From NCBI GenBank assembly GCA_964411275.1, contig CAYPKG010000027.1:1-25218 (forward strand): 25,218 nt of DNA, given 5' to 3'. The stretch is from CAYPKG01 sp964411275 (lineage in GTDB: Bacteria > Bacillota > Clostridia > Christensenellales > CAG-138). The position numbers were made by a program, and so were the translations under genes. Numbering within the stretch: position 1 is the first letter of the stretch; each line of letters starts with the position of its first letter. Below the pieces are notes generated by a model that saw only the letters and a program-made list of their open reading frames with translations, was not told the DNA's origin and did not search any database. Below, in pieces: positions 6,456 through 13,854 of this stretch.

Positions 6456-9400
6456 GCCCCCGCAGCTGGACGCCGGAGCAGCGTGAGGCCATTACACTTC
6501 CGGAAAGCCTTCTTGTCAGCGCCGCCGCAGGGGCCGGGAAGACCGCCGTGCTCACGGAGCGGATCGTGCGGCTTGTGGACGAGGGCGGCGACATGAACCG
6601 GATGCTGGTGGTTACGTTCACGGAAGCCGCTACCAGGGAAATGCGCCAGCGGATCGAGACGAGGCTGTTGGACGCCGCAAGGCGGGCGGATACCCCCGAA
6701 AAAGCCGCGCGGTTTCGGGAGCAGGCGCAAATCGCGGGAGGGCGGGGCGGCGGCAGCGGCAGCGTGTCTACCATCCACGGCTTCTGCCTGTATTTGCTGC
6801 GCCGGAATTTCCACAGGCTGGGGCTGGATCCGGCGTTTTCCATCGCTGACGACGTGCAGCAGAAGATGCTGTTTGCAAAGGCGCTGGAGGACGTGGCCGC
6901 AAGCCGTTGCGAAACCACGGACATTCCCTATCTGAACCTGCTGCATTCGCTGGGGAAGGAAGAATATCTTTTTGACCATGGGCGAACACTCCACACATTC
7001 CTCATGTCCGAGCCGGAGCCATGGAAATGGCTGGCGGCGGCCCAGGCGGATTACCGGCTTGACGAGGAGGGGCTAAAACGGCACCCCATGCTAAACGCCT
7101 GGGTGACGCACCTTCGCCACGAGGTGGAGGGCATCCTCCAGGAGCTTAGCCGCGTCCGGCGGATGGTGCCAAGGGAATTGGTGACGGTGCTGGGGCTTTT
7201 TGATGACGTGCTTTTGCAGCTTCGAGGCGTCCTTTTGCAGCGGGAGTATCCGGCTATGGCGGCAAGCCTGACAGCCGTGCGCCTTGGCACGTTTAAGGGC
7301 TGGCCCAAGGAGCAGGAGCCGGAAAACAAAGAACGGGTTCATGGGTTTTACAAAAAACTCCGCGCAAGGTTGAAGAAACTTGCCGCCAACCTGCCGTCCC
7401 TGTCCGAGGCGGCGGCGCTGCAAAATTCAATGATCCCCCTGGTGGACGCACTTTGCGCCTTCGTCAAGGATGTGGATGCGGCCTATGCCGCCCGCAAGAC
7501 AGCCCGGTCGCTGGTGGATTTTTCGGATATGGAGCATATGGCGCTGCAAATATTAAAAGATGACGGGATTTGCCAAAAGCTTCGGGAACGGTTCGACTAC
7601 ATATTTGTGGATGAGTATCAGGACAGCAGCCGTATCCAGGAGGCGATCCTGGGCCGCATCAGCCGGGACGGGGGAAATCTGTTCCTCGTAGGCGACATCA
7701 AGCAGTCCATCTACCGGTTCCGGCAGGCGGACCCGGGACTGTTTTTACAAAAGCTTAAAACCTATTCCGGCGAACCCGGCGCGCCTGGGCGGCAGGTGCA
7801 TCTGAACAAAAACTTTCGCAGCGCCCCCGGGGTGCTTGCGTTCATAAACGCCCTGTTCTCCCGCATCATGTCTCCCGAGGTGGGGGAAATCACCTATGAT
7901 GAAACCGCCGCCCTCTATCCCGCCCCACAAGCCGAAGATACGGCATTGACGGGATGCGAATTGCTGCTGATTGAGAAAAACAGCGAGGAGCAGGAGGGTG
8001 AGGATTTGAGCGATGTGGAGGCGGAGGCGTTGCTGGCTGCCGTCCGCATCCGGGAATTGCTGGAAACCGGGGAATACGCACCACATGGAAAAGCGCCCCG
8101 GCCATTGCGCTGCGGGGATTTTGCGGTGCTGCTGCGCGCCCACCGGAAGGCCGCGGAGGTCTGGGCAAAAACATTGGCTGAGCAGGGCATCCCTGCTTAT
8201 GCCCAGCTGACAGGCGGGTATTTCGAGGCGGTGGAGGTGCAGGTGTTCTTAAACCTCTTGAGGGTCATCGACAACCGCCGGCAGGATATTCCCATGTGGA
8301 GCGTGCTCCGGGGGGTATTCGGGTTTTCCCAGGAGGATTTGATCGCGTTGCGGGCGAACGCGCCGGAGGCGGAAACCTGTTATGACTGCCTCAACCTCAT
8401 GAGCGCCACAGACACCCCGCTGGGCCGCAGGGCGGCGGCATTGCTGTTCCGGCTTATCAATTACCGCCGGGACGCCCGGCTGCTGCCGTTACCGGAGTTT
8501 ATCGCGGGGCTGATGGACGATACTGGGTATTACGCCTGCGTGGGCGCGCTTCCTGGCGGCGGCCAGCGCCAGGCAAACCTGGACGCGCTCTTGGGCAGGG
8601 CGCGGACCATGTCCGGGCAAAAGGATCTTTCCGGGTTTTTACATTTTATGGATCTAGCGGCCAGCAACGCGGACCTTGGCCGGGCGCAGCCCGGGGCGGC
8701 GGACGTGGTGCGGATTTTGTCCATGCACAGCGCAAAAGGGCTGGAATATCCGGTGGTCATATTGGGCGGCTTAGGAAAGCTGTTCAATACGGAAACGAAA
8801 AAGAACGATCTGTTGCTGGAGGGCGATCTGGGGCTTGGCATACGTTTGGCCCGGCCCGATACCCGGATCAAGCTCACGCCGCTTTTATACAGCGCCATCC
8901 GGGAGGCCCGGTGGCGGCAGCAGCTTTCCGAGGAAATGCGGATTTTATACGTGGGTATGACCAGGGCACGGGAGCGGCTCATCATGATCGGCGCGAAAAA
9001 GAACGCGGAGGGCGCGTGTGCAGAGGCGGCGCAAATCGAAGAGTTCACCCCGTCCATGGCGGCAAGCGCCAAGGGATATCTGGAGTGGCTGCTGCCGGTG
9101 GCGGTGCAAACGGATGCTGTTTCGGTTTGTGTCCACGGGAGAAAACCACCGGTGCCGTTTGCAGAGGAGGGGGAGGAAATCCGGGCGGCGGAAATTAGCG
9201 GACTGATGGAAGAGCTAAAAGCGAAGCTTGACTGGCGGTACCCCCATCAGCAGGCGGCGTTTATCCCCTCAAAGGTCAGCGTCAGCGGCCTTGGCGCAGG
9301 CGGGCCCCAGGCGGAGCTGACCCCAGCGCCCGCTTTCCTGCGGGAGGAAGCGGCGTTGACGGCTGCCCAGCGGGGCACTGCCGCACACCAGTTCCTAAGT

Positions 9401-9877
9401 GCCATCAATATCCATGCCTACCCCACAGAAAATGTCCGGGGATGGCTGCAGGATGAGGTATCGAGGCTGCGGGCGGAGGGGAAACTGTCGGAGGCGGAGG
9501 CCCGGGCGGTGTCCCTTCATCAAATCGGACGGTTTCTTGCCAGCAGACTGGGGCAGCGGATGCGCCTGGCAAAGCGGCTGGAGCGGGAGCTGGAATTTTG
9601 CCTGGAGATCGCCGCGGATCAGCTGATGGATGAGCAGACGGCGGAACCCGTGCTGCTACAGGGGGTCATAGATTGCTGTTTTCTGGAGGAAAATAATTGG
9701 ATACTGATTGACTATAAAACGGATTACATTGCGTCTGATGCCGAATTGCAGGAGAAAGCCGCGCATCATGGGGGACAGGTTCGGCTGTACGCCCATGCGC
9801 TCTCCACCCTGACCGGCATTCCTGTGGACGAGCGGTATGTGGTGTTTTTGCGGGCTGGGGCCTGTGTCCCCGTATAA
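6452..9877 (+). CDS. addA: AddA subunit of the AddAB helicase-nuclease
   Basis: AddA is the UvrD-like 3'-5' helicase and nuclease subunit. The 1141 residues show superfamily 1A motifs in order: Q-motif WTPEQREAI at 6-14, Walker A AAAGAGKT at about 24-31, motif Ia VVTFTEAATREM, motif II FVDEYQDSS at about 384-392, motif III GDIKQSIYRFR, motif V HSAKGLEYPVVIL and motif VI YVGMTRARERL. The C-terminal nuclease domain has TAAHQFL, with the active-site His, and ILIDYKTD at about 1082-1089. The ATG at 6452 overlaps the addB stop by 4 bp (ATGA), so translation is coupled and subunits can be made in equal amounts. No terminator is seen between its stop and the MerR promoter 9 bp beyond. All catalytic motifs look intact. 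Confidence 0.96.
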   Translation: MSPRSWTPEQREAITLPESLLVSAAAGAGKTAVLTERIVRLVDEGGDMNRMLVVTFTEAATREMRQRIETRLLDAARRADTPEKAARFREQAQIAGGRGGGSGSVSTIHGFCLYLLRRNFHRLGLDPAFSIADDVQQKMLFAKALEDVAASRCETTDIPYLNLLHSLGKEEYLFDHGRTLHTFLMSEPEPWKWLAAAQADYRLDEEGLKRHPMLNAWVTHLRHEVEGILQELSRVRRMVPRELVTVLGLFDDVLLQLRGVLLQREYPAMAASLTAVRLGTFKGWPKEQEPENKERVHGFYKKLRARLKKLAANLPSLSEAAALQNSMIPLVDALCAFVKDVDAAYAARKTARSLVDFSDMEHMALQILKDDGICQKLRERFDYIFVDEYQDSSRIQEAILGRISRDGGNLFLVGDIKQSIYRFRQADPGLFLQKLKTYSGEPGAPGRQVHLNKNFRSAPGVLAFINALFSRIMSPEVGEITYDETAALYPAPQAEDTALTGCELLLIEKNSEEQEGEDLSDVEAEALLAAVRIRELLETGEYAPHGKAPRPLRCGDFAVLLRAHRKAAEVWAKTLAEQGIPAYAQLTGGYFEAVEVQVFLNLLRVIDNRRQDIPMWSVLRGVFGFSQEDLIALRANAPEAETCYDCLNLMSATDTPLGRRAAALLFRLINYRRDARLLPLPEFIAGLMDDTGYYACVGALPGGGQRQANLDALLGRARTMSGQKDLSGFLHFMDLAASNADLGRAQPGAADVVRILSMHSAKGLEYPVVILGGLGKLFNTETKKNDLLLEGDLGLGIRLARPDTRIKLTPLLYSAIREARWRQQLSEEMRILYVGMTRARERLIMIGAKKNAEGACAEAAQIEEFTPSMAASAKGYLEWLLPVAVQTDAVSVCVHGRKPPVPFAEEGEEIRAAEISGLMEELKAKLDWRYPHQQAAFIPSKVSVSGLGAGGPQAELTPAPAFLREEAALTAAQRGTAAHQFLSAINIHAYPTENVRGWLQDEVSRLRAEGKLSEAEARAVSLHQIGRFLASRLGQRMRLAKRLERELEFCLEIAADQLMDEQTAEPVLLQGVIDCCFLEENNWILIDYKTDYIASDAELQEKAAHHGGQVRLYAHALSTLTGIPVDERYVVFLRAGACVPV

Positions 9878-9886
9878 AAAAAGCCC

Positions 9887-9917
9887 TTGACATTCCCGTT
9901 ACGGAACCCTTTATGAT
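9887..9917 (+). promoter_or_regulatory. MerR-type promoter with 19-bp spacer and internal dyad
   Basis: TTGACA (9887-9892), a 19-bp spacer and TATGAT (9912-9917) form a near-consensus promoter with the overlong spacer that MerR-family activators act on. An imperfect dyad, TTCCCGTTACGGAA (9893-9906), occupies the spacer. It lies directly upstream of the MerR-TipAS gene, so autoactivation is expected. Confidence 0.75.
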
Positions 9918-9962
9918 GGTGTTGTAAGCTTACGATACTATGATCGGAAAGGAGCGCGCAGT

Positions 9963-10718
9963 ATGGAATACACGGTGCAAAGCCTGGCAAGGCTGTCCGG
10001 CGTATCCAAGCGGACGCTGCGTTATTATGACGAAATCGGTCTGCTTATACCCGCCCGGAATACCGAAAACGGTTACCGGATATACGGGCCTGCTGAGGTG
10101 GACCGGTTGCAGCAAATCTTGTTTTACCGGGCGCTGGGCGTGGAGCTTGACGGCATCAGGTCCATTTTGGACGCCCCCGGATTTGACCGGGAGCAGGCGT
10201 TAAAAGAGCATCTCACGGCCTTAAAGCTTCGGCGTGCCAACCTCGACCGGCTGATTGGCACGGTGGAACAGACCATGCGCGCGCAACGGGAGGAAATTAT
10301 GATGACTGATGCAGAAAAATTTGAAGGATTGAAGGAAGCCCTCATCAGCGAAAACGAGGCGAAGTACGGCGCGGAGGTGCGGGCGGCCTATGGCGATGCG
10401 GCTGTGGACGCGTCCAACGCGAAGCTGATGGGAATGGATCAGGCGGCATACGCCAAGGCGGAGACTCTGTCGGCAGCAGTGAACGCCGGGTTAAAAGAAG
10501 CCGTGCTGCAAGGCGATCCCGGGAGCGAGGCCGCGCAGAATGTATGCGACCTGCACCGGCAATGGTTGCTTTGCTATTGGCCCAAGTACACCAAAGACAT
10601 GCACCGGGGGATGGGGGAACTATATGTGGCGGATGAACGGTTTGCCGCCTATTACGACGCCATCGTCCCCGGGGGCGCGGCGTTTTTAAAGGACGCGCTG
10701 GAACTTTACTGCAAATGA
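9963..10718 (+). CDS. MerR-family activator with TipAS drug-recognition domain
   Basis: This 251-residue protein joins a MerR DNA-binding domain to a TipAS domain. Residues 4-72 hold the winged helix (VQSLARLSGVSKRTLRYYDEIGLL, then GYRIY). A coiled-coil helix covers about residues 75-112 and the TipAS-like domain about 115-251. Such regulators (TipAL, Mta, SkgA types) bind peptide or hydrophobic drugs and twist a 19-bp-spacer promoter into activity, usually their own and that of efflux or resistance genes. The ATG at 9963 follows AAAGGAG. The gene has its own MerR-type promoter and ends at a strong terminator. No efflux gene is adjacent, so targets other than itself are unknown. A second start at codons 113-114 may give the short form. 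Confidence 0.9.
   Translation: MEYTVQSLARLSGVSKRTLRYYDEIGLLIPARNTENGYRIYGPAEVDRLQQILFYRALGVELDGIRSILDAPGFDREQALKEHLTALKLRRANLDRLIGTVEQTMRAQREEIMMTDAEKFEGLKEALISENEAKYGAEVRAAYGDAAVDASNAKLMGMDQAAYAKAETLSAAVNAGLKEAVLQGDPGSEAAQNVCDLHRQWLLCYWPKYTKDMHRGMGELYVADERFAAYYDAIVPGGAAFLKDALELYCK
10302..10718 (+). other. Possible internally initiated short form (TipAS-like domain alone)
   Basis: GGGAGGA at 10288-10294 lies 7 nt before an in-frame ATG at 10302 (codon 114), with another ATG at 10299. The start falls at the boundary between coiled coil and TipAS domain. It would yield a 138-residue protein beginning MTDAEKFEGLKE. Streptomyces tipA is known to make a full-length TipAL and a separate TipAS from an internal in-frame start, with TipAS acting as a drug-sequestering protein. 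The sequence signal here is direct; its use is inferred. Confidence 0.5.
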
Positions 10719-10737
10719 AAAAGTGAAAAATGAAGCG

Positions 10738-10776
10738 GCGGCCCCGAAATGATTGTATTTCGGGGCCGCTGGTTTT
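10738..10776. terminator. Intrinsic terminator between the MerR-TipAS and DeoR genes
   Basis: GCGGCCCCGAAAT (10738-10750) and ATTTCGGGGCCGC (10757-10769) are a perfect 13-bp stem with a 6-nt loop, followed by TGGTTTTT on the plus strand. It lies between two convergent genes. On the minus strand the stem is followed by CGCTTCATTTTTC, so it may also serve the DeoR gene. Confidence 0.85.
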
Positions 10777-10779
10777 TAC

Positions 10780-11556
10780 TTATCTAAGAACGCGCAGGCC
10801 CAGCCGCATGATATCGTCTACGCTGGCATCGTCCGCCCCTTCATCGGTGACCCATATATGCGCCCGGTTCAGCTCGCATACGGTGGCAAAGCTTTCATGG
10901 CCCAATTTGCTGCTGTCCGCCACGATCATGGTTTCCCGGGAGCGCTCCATCATCTTACGGTCGATGAGGCTTTCCTCAGCGTGATAGGTGGTCAGCCCCC
11001 ACTGGTCGCACACGCCGTCCACTGACAGGATGCAGCGTTCCGCTTTGTAGCGGTTAAGCTGCTCCGCCGCGTCCGCGCCGTACACGAAGGAGTATTGCAC
11101 GTTGATGTCCCCGCCCAGGAGTATCACCCGGAATGTGGGCACCGCGCCAAGCTCCATCGCCACATTCAGGGAATTGGTGACGATATTGAGGTTTTTGCGC
11201 TTTTTCAGCTCCACCGCAGTCAGGTACGTGGTGGTGCCCGAATTGATCATAAGGGTTTCCCCGTCCGAAACCAGGGACGCCGCCCGGATGGCGATCTGTT
11301 TTTTCATTTCGATGTTTTCCTGCTTGCGCCGCTGGAAATCCAGGTTATAAAAATTCTTTACCGTTTGCACGGCACCGCCGGAAACCCGCTCCAGGTATCC
11401 GTCCGCCTCCAGCGCGCTTAAGTCGCTGCGGATTGTGACAACGGATGCGTTTAGCGTTTGGGCCAGCGAGGAAACCCGCACCTGTCCGTCCCTTGCCAAT
11501 ATATCCAATATTTCCTTGCGCCGGGTGTCCAGCTTCAGACCCTTTGCGTCGGCCAT
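10780..11556 (-). CDS. DeoR-family transcriptional repressor
   Basis: This is a DeoR/GlpR-type sugar-phosphate-responsive regulator. An N-terminal helix-turn-helix covers about residues 10-65 (RRKEILDILARDGQVRVSSLAQTLNASVVTIRSDLSALE). The C-terminal sensor domain has the phosphate-binding SGTTT, then LGGDINVQYSF, DGVCDQWGLTTYHAEE and VADSSKLGHESF. The start chosen is the ATG at 11556 behind AAGGGG, giving 258 residues, the usual family length. An in-frame ATG at 11637 has an AGGAGG 10 nt upstream and would add 27 residues (MIEETQ...), so a longer form is possible. It is divergent from a TIM-like isomerase gene and probably represses it; the inducer is probably a phosphorylated sugar or polyol intermediate. 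Confidence 0.9.
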   Translation of the reverse strand: MADAKGLKLDTRRKEILDILARDGQVRVSSLAQTLNASVVTIRSDLSALEADGYLERVSGGAVQTVKNFYNLDFQRRKQENIEMKKQIAIRAASLVSDGETLMINSGTTTYLTAVELKKRKNLNIVTNSLNVAMELGAVPTFRVILLGGDINVQYSFVYGADAAEQLNRYKAERCILSVDGVCDQWGLTTYHAEESLIDRKMMERSRETMIVADSSKLGHESFATVCELNRAHIWVTDEGADDASVDDIMRLGLRVLR

Positions 11557-11691
11557 GTTCAATTCCCCTTTTTCGTTATTGATTGTTTGAGCCGCAGTGA
11601 ACGCAAGCGCCGCGTGTGCTTGTGTTTCTTCTATCATATCGTTGGTGCCTCCTGTTTGCAAGAATTAGCGCCGGGTCTTTCATTTGATTCT

Positions 11692-11742
11692 ATTATACAA
11701 AGTAATTTATCAAAAAGAAAGCATTTCGAAAGCATGATAAAT
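11692..11742. promoter_or_regulatory. Divergent control region with operator candidates for the DeoR regulator
   Basis: Two direct repeats GAAAGCAT (11717-11724 and 11728-11735) are spaced 11 bp apart, one helical turn. They lie inside an outer inverted repeat ATTTATCA (11705-11712) and TGATAAAT (11735-11742). On the minus strand TATAAT (11692-11697) is a likely -10 for the deoR gene, so the repeats cover its -35 region and sit just upstream of the isomerase promoter. Confidence 0.5.
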
Positions 11743-11748
11743 ATTATA

Positions 11749-11777
11749 TTGACTTATATTATTTGCTTTTATATACT
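11749..11777 (+). promoter_or_regulatory. Strong predicted promoter of the TIM-like isomerase gene
   Basis: TTGACT (11749-11754), a 17-bp spacer and TATACT (11772-11777) form a near-consensus sigma-A promoter. The start codon at 11814 follows GGGAGG. The promoter looks intact although the gene it serves is frameshifted. Confidence 0.75.
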
Positions 11778-11813
11778 CAAACTCAAAGAGACGTATCATA
11801 GGGAGGCATATCC

Positions 11814-12510
11814 ATGCTACAAAAGAAATTATTGCACCCGCCATTTTTTGAGATTGTGCCCAAGTCCTATCTGTATGGGAACGATGTACTGGCCCTGGCA
11901 GCGGCGGCTGACGAGGCGGCGAAGAAGTATCGGGTGGATGTGATATTCACAACGCCTGTTGTGGACATCCGGCGGGTCGCGCTTGCAACCCGCAATATCC
12001 ACGTGTTTGCGCCCCATATGGACAGCCTCAGGCCGGGGCGGGGGCTGGCGGACACGCTGCCCGAATCGTTGAAGGCCGGCGAAGGGGGTCATGCTCAACC
12101 ATTGTGAAAAGCCTGTGAGCATGGGCGAACTCAACAAAACAATCCGCCGCGCGGAGGAGGTTGGCCTTGCCACCATCGTGTGCGCGGACACCATCCGGGA
12201 GGCAAAGGCCATCGCGCTGCTAAAACCCGATATCATCGTAGCACACACGGAACCCATCGGCACCGGAAAAACCAACGACATGGAGTATGTCAAGGCATCC
12301 ATCGACGCTGTGAAGTCCATCGATCCGGATATACTGGTTTTGCAGGGTGCTGGGATCAGCACAGGCGAGGATGTATACCGGGTGATTTACGCGGGAGCGG
12401 AGGCCACAGGCTCGTCTAGCGGGATCATCAAGGCGGCGAACCCCAAGGGAATGATCGCAGAGATGATCAAAGCCGTGCGCGAGGCGTTTGACGCCCGGCA
12501 GGGAATATAA
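11814..12510 (+). pseudogene. Triosephosphate-isomerase-like gene, frameshifted
   Basis: Two consecutive frames encode parts of one TIM-barrel isomerase. The first (11814-12107) runs from FEIVPKSYLYG, with the Lys that matches the TPI active-site Lys, to PHMDSLRPGRGLADTLPESLKAG. The second continues from VMLNHCEKP, with the catalytic His in LNH, through VAHTEPIGTGK, with the catalytic Glu, to EATGSSSGIIKA, the phosphate loop. The join lies at about 12080-12090 in GCGAAGGGGGTC. One base too many or two too few would explain it; two missing bases would restore the expected spacing KAG-x-x-GVMLNH. It may be a real inactivating mutation or a sequencing error. The intact family comprises TPI-like enzymes that isomerise triose or tetrose phosphates in sugar or polyol catabolism. 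The substrate here is unknown. The promoter and ribosome binding site are good. Confidence 0.85.
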
Positions 12511-12687
12511 ACCGGGTTCGGGTTACATTGCTTAGGCTATGGAATTCAAAGTATTTCAAAAAGAGCTGGAACTGCAAAGCCGGGGCTGAACCCCCACATT
12601 CCACGATGTGTCCAAAGGGATTAATTTTTGAGATCGCTCTATTCGGATGAAAGTGTTTTTCTAGTAGAGGTATGATATGATAGCGTT

Positions 12688-13836
12688 ATGGAAGTAAGTG
12701 AACGCATACGCAGGCTGGAAACAGAGTGTGTAACACTAAGGCGTCAGCTGCACCGGTTTCCGGAAACTGCCTATCAAGAGAATAGAACCCAGGCGTTTGT
12801 GCTGGAATATCTCGCCGGAATAAACCCTGACCGGCTGGAGCCCATCGCGGGCACCGGCGTCCGGGCGGTATTTTTTACCCCTGGCGCCACACAAACAATC
12901 GCGTTTCGCGCGGACATGGACGGGCTGCCGGTGACGGAGGAAACTGGGCTTGCGTTCGCGTCCGAATGCCCGGGGCGGATGCATGCCTGCGGACATGACG
13001 GACATACAGCCGCCTTGCTGTGTTTTGCGAAGTTCTTAAGCGGGCAGCGCTCACGGCTAAGCCACAACGTGGTGCTGCTGTTTCAGCCTGCGGAGGAAGG
13101 CGCTGCCGGGGCGGAAAAAATGGTTCAGGCGGGGGCGCTTAAAAACCCGCCTGTGGATCGGATATACGGGTTTCATATCTGGCCTTCCCTTGCCCTGGGC
13201 CGGATCGGGTTCCGGCTGGGGCCGCTGATGGCCCAGTCCTGCGGGCTGGATATCGTCATCAAAAGCAGGCCGGAGGCCCAGCGGGGAAAAACCGTGGACG
13301 CCATCATGACCGCGTCGGAGTTGATTACAATACTGCAAACGCTGGTGTCCAGGATGATCAATCCTGAGGAGCCGGTGGTGTTTACCATCGGCCGAATAGC
13401 AGGGGGAAAGGCCCGAAACGTGATTTGCACGGAGGTAATGCTCAACTGCACCCTGCGTTCCTTCTCAGACGAGACCTTTCACAATGTCATTTATCCCAGG
13501 ATTACCAACATGATCAACGGGTTTTCCATGGCGTCCGGGGCGACCATCGACATCACGATGCCCCAGTTGTATCATTGCGTCAACAATCCTTCTGCGCTGT
13601 TTCAAGATTTGGCGGCGCTGCTGGGCCCTGATGCGGACACGGATATCCCCCGGGCGATGAACTCCGAGGATTTCTCCTTTTATCAAAAGGAAGTGCCTGG
13701 GTTATATTTCTTTGTGGGCATCCGGGACCGGGAGGATTTTCCGCCGCTGCACAACAGCCGGTTTGACTTTGACGAAAAAGCCCTATTGTATGGGCTGGAG
13801 GTATACAGCCGCATATTGGGGCTTTCTAAAGTTTAA
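12688..13836 (+). CDS. M20-family amidohydrolase/carboxypeptidase
   Basis: This 382-residue protein belongs to the M20D group (HipO, IAA-amino-acid hydrolase, N-acyl-amino-acid hydrolase), dinuclear metal amidases of the cytoplasm. Metal ligands and catalytic residues are present: RADMDGLP (about 73-80), MHACGHDGHTAALL (about 94-107), FQPAEEG (about 132-138), GFHIWP (about 159-164), NSEDFSF and LHNSRFDFDE near the end. The inserted dimerisation domain reads IKSRPEAQRGKTVDAI where relatives have a GKSSHGA or GGHGAMPH type loop, so its conserved His is absent. No ribosome binding site stands at normal distance; GAGG lies 17 nt upstream and TATGAT sequences are very close to the ATG. A CapA-like gene follows after 18 bp, in the same operon. 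The substrate is unknown. Confidence 0.9.
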   Translation: MEVSERIRRLETECVTLRRQLHRFPETAYQENRTQAFVLEYLAGINPDRLEPIAGTGVRAVFFTPGATQTIAFRADMDGLPVTEETGLAFASECPGRMHACGHDGHTAALLCFAKFLSGQRSRLSHNVVLLFQPAEEGAAGAEKMVQAGALKNPPVDRIYGFHIWPSLALGRIGFRLGPLMAQSCGLDIVIKSRPEAQRGKTVDAIMTASELITILQTLVSRMINPEEPVVFTIGRIAGGKARNVICTEVMLNCTLRSFSDETFHNVIYPRITNMINGFSMASGATIDITMPQLYHCVNNPSALFQDLAALLGPDADTDIPRAMNSEDFSFYQKEVPGLYFFVGIRDREDFPPLHNSRFDFDEKALLYGLEVYSRILGLSKV

Positions 13837-13854
13837 TTTAGGATGGAGGTTGCT

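Noticed and set aside
10730..11025. Open frames opposite the 3' end of the DeoR gene
   Set aside because: They include the terminator stem and are antisense to conserved DeoR motifs.
12080..12110. Programmed ribosomal frameshift in the TIM-like gene
   Set aside because: I do not see a known +1 slippery site with a stop codon in the shift position, and this family is not known to use recoding. A mutation or sequencing error is simpler.
12511..12687. Riboswitch or structured RNA before the M20 gene
   Set aside because: Only short stems (for example CACAT/ATGTG) are present; I could match no known riboswitch core.
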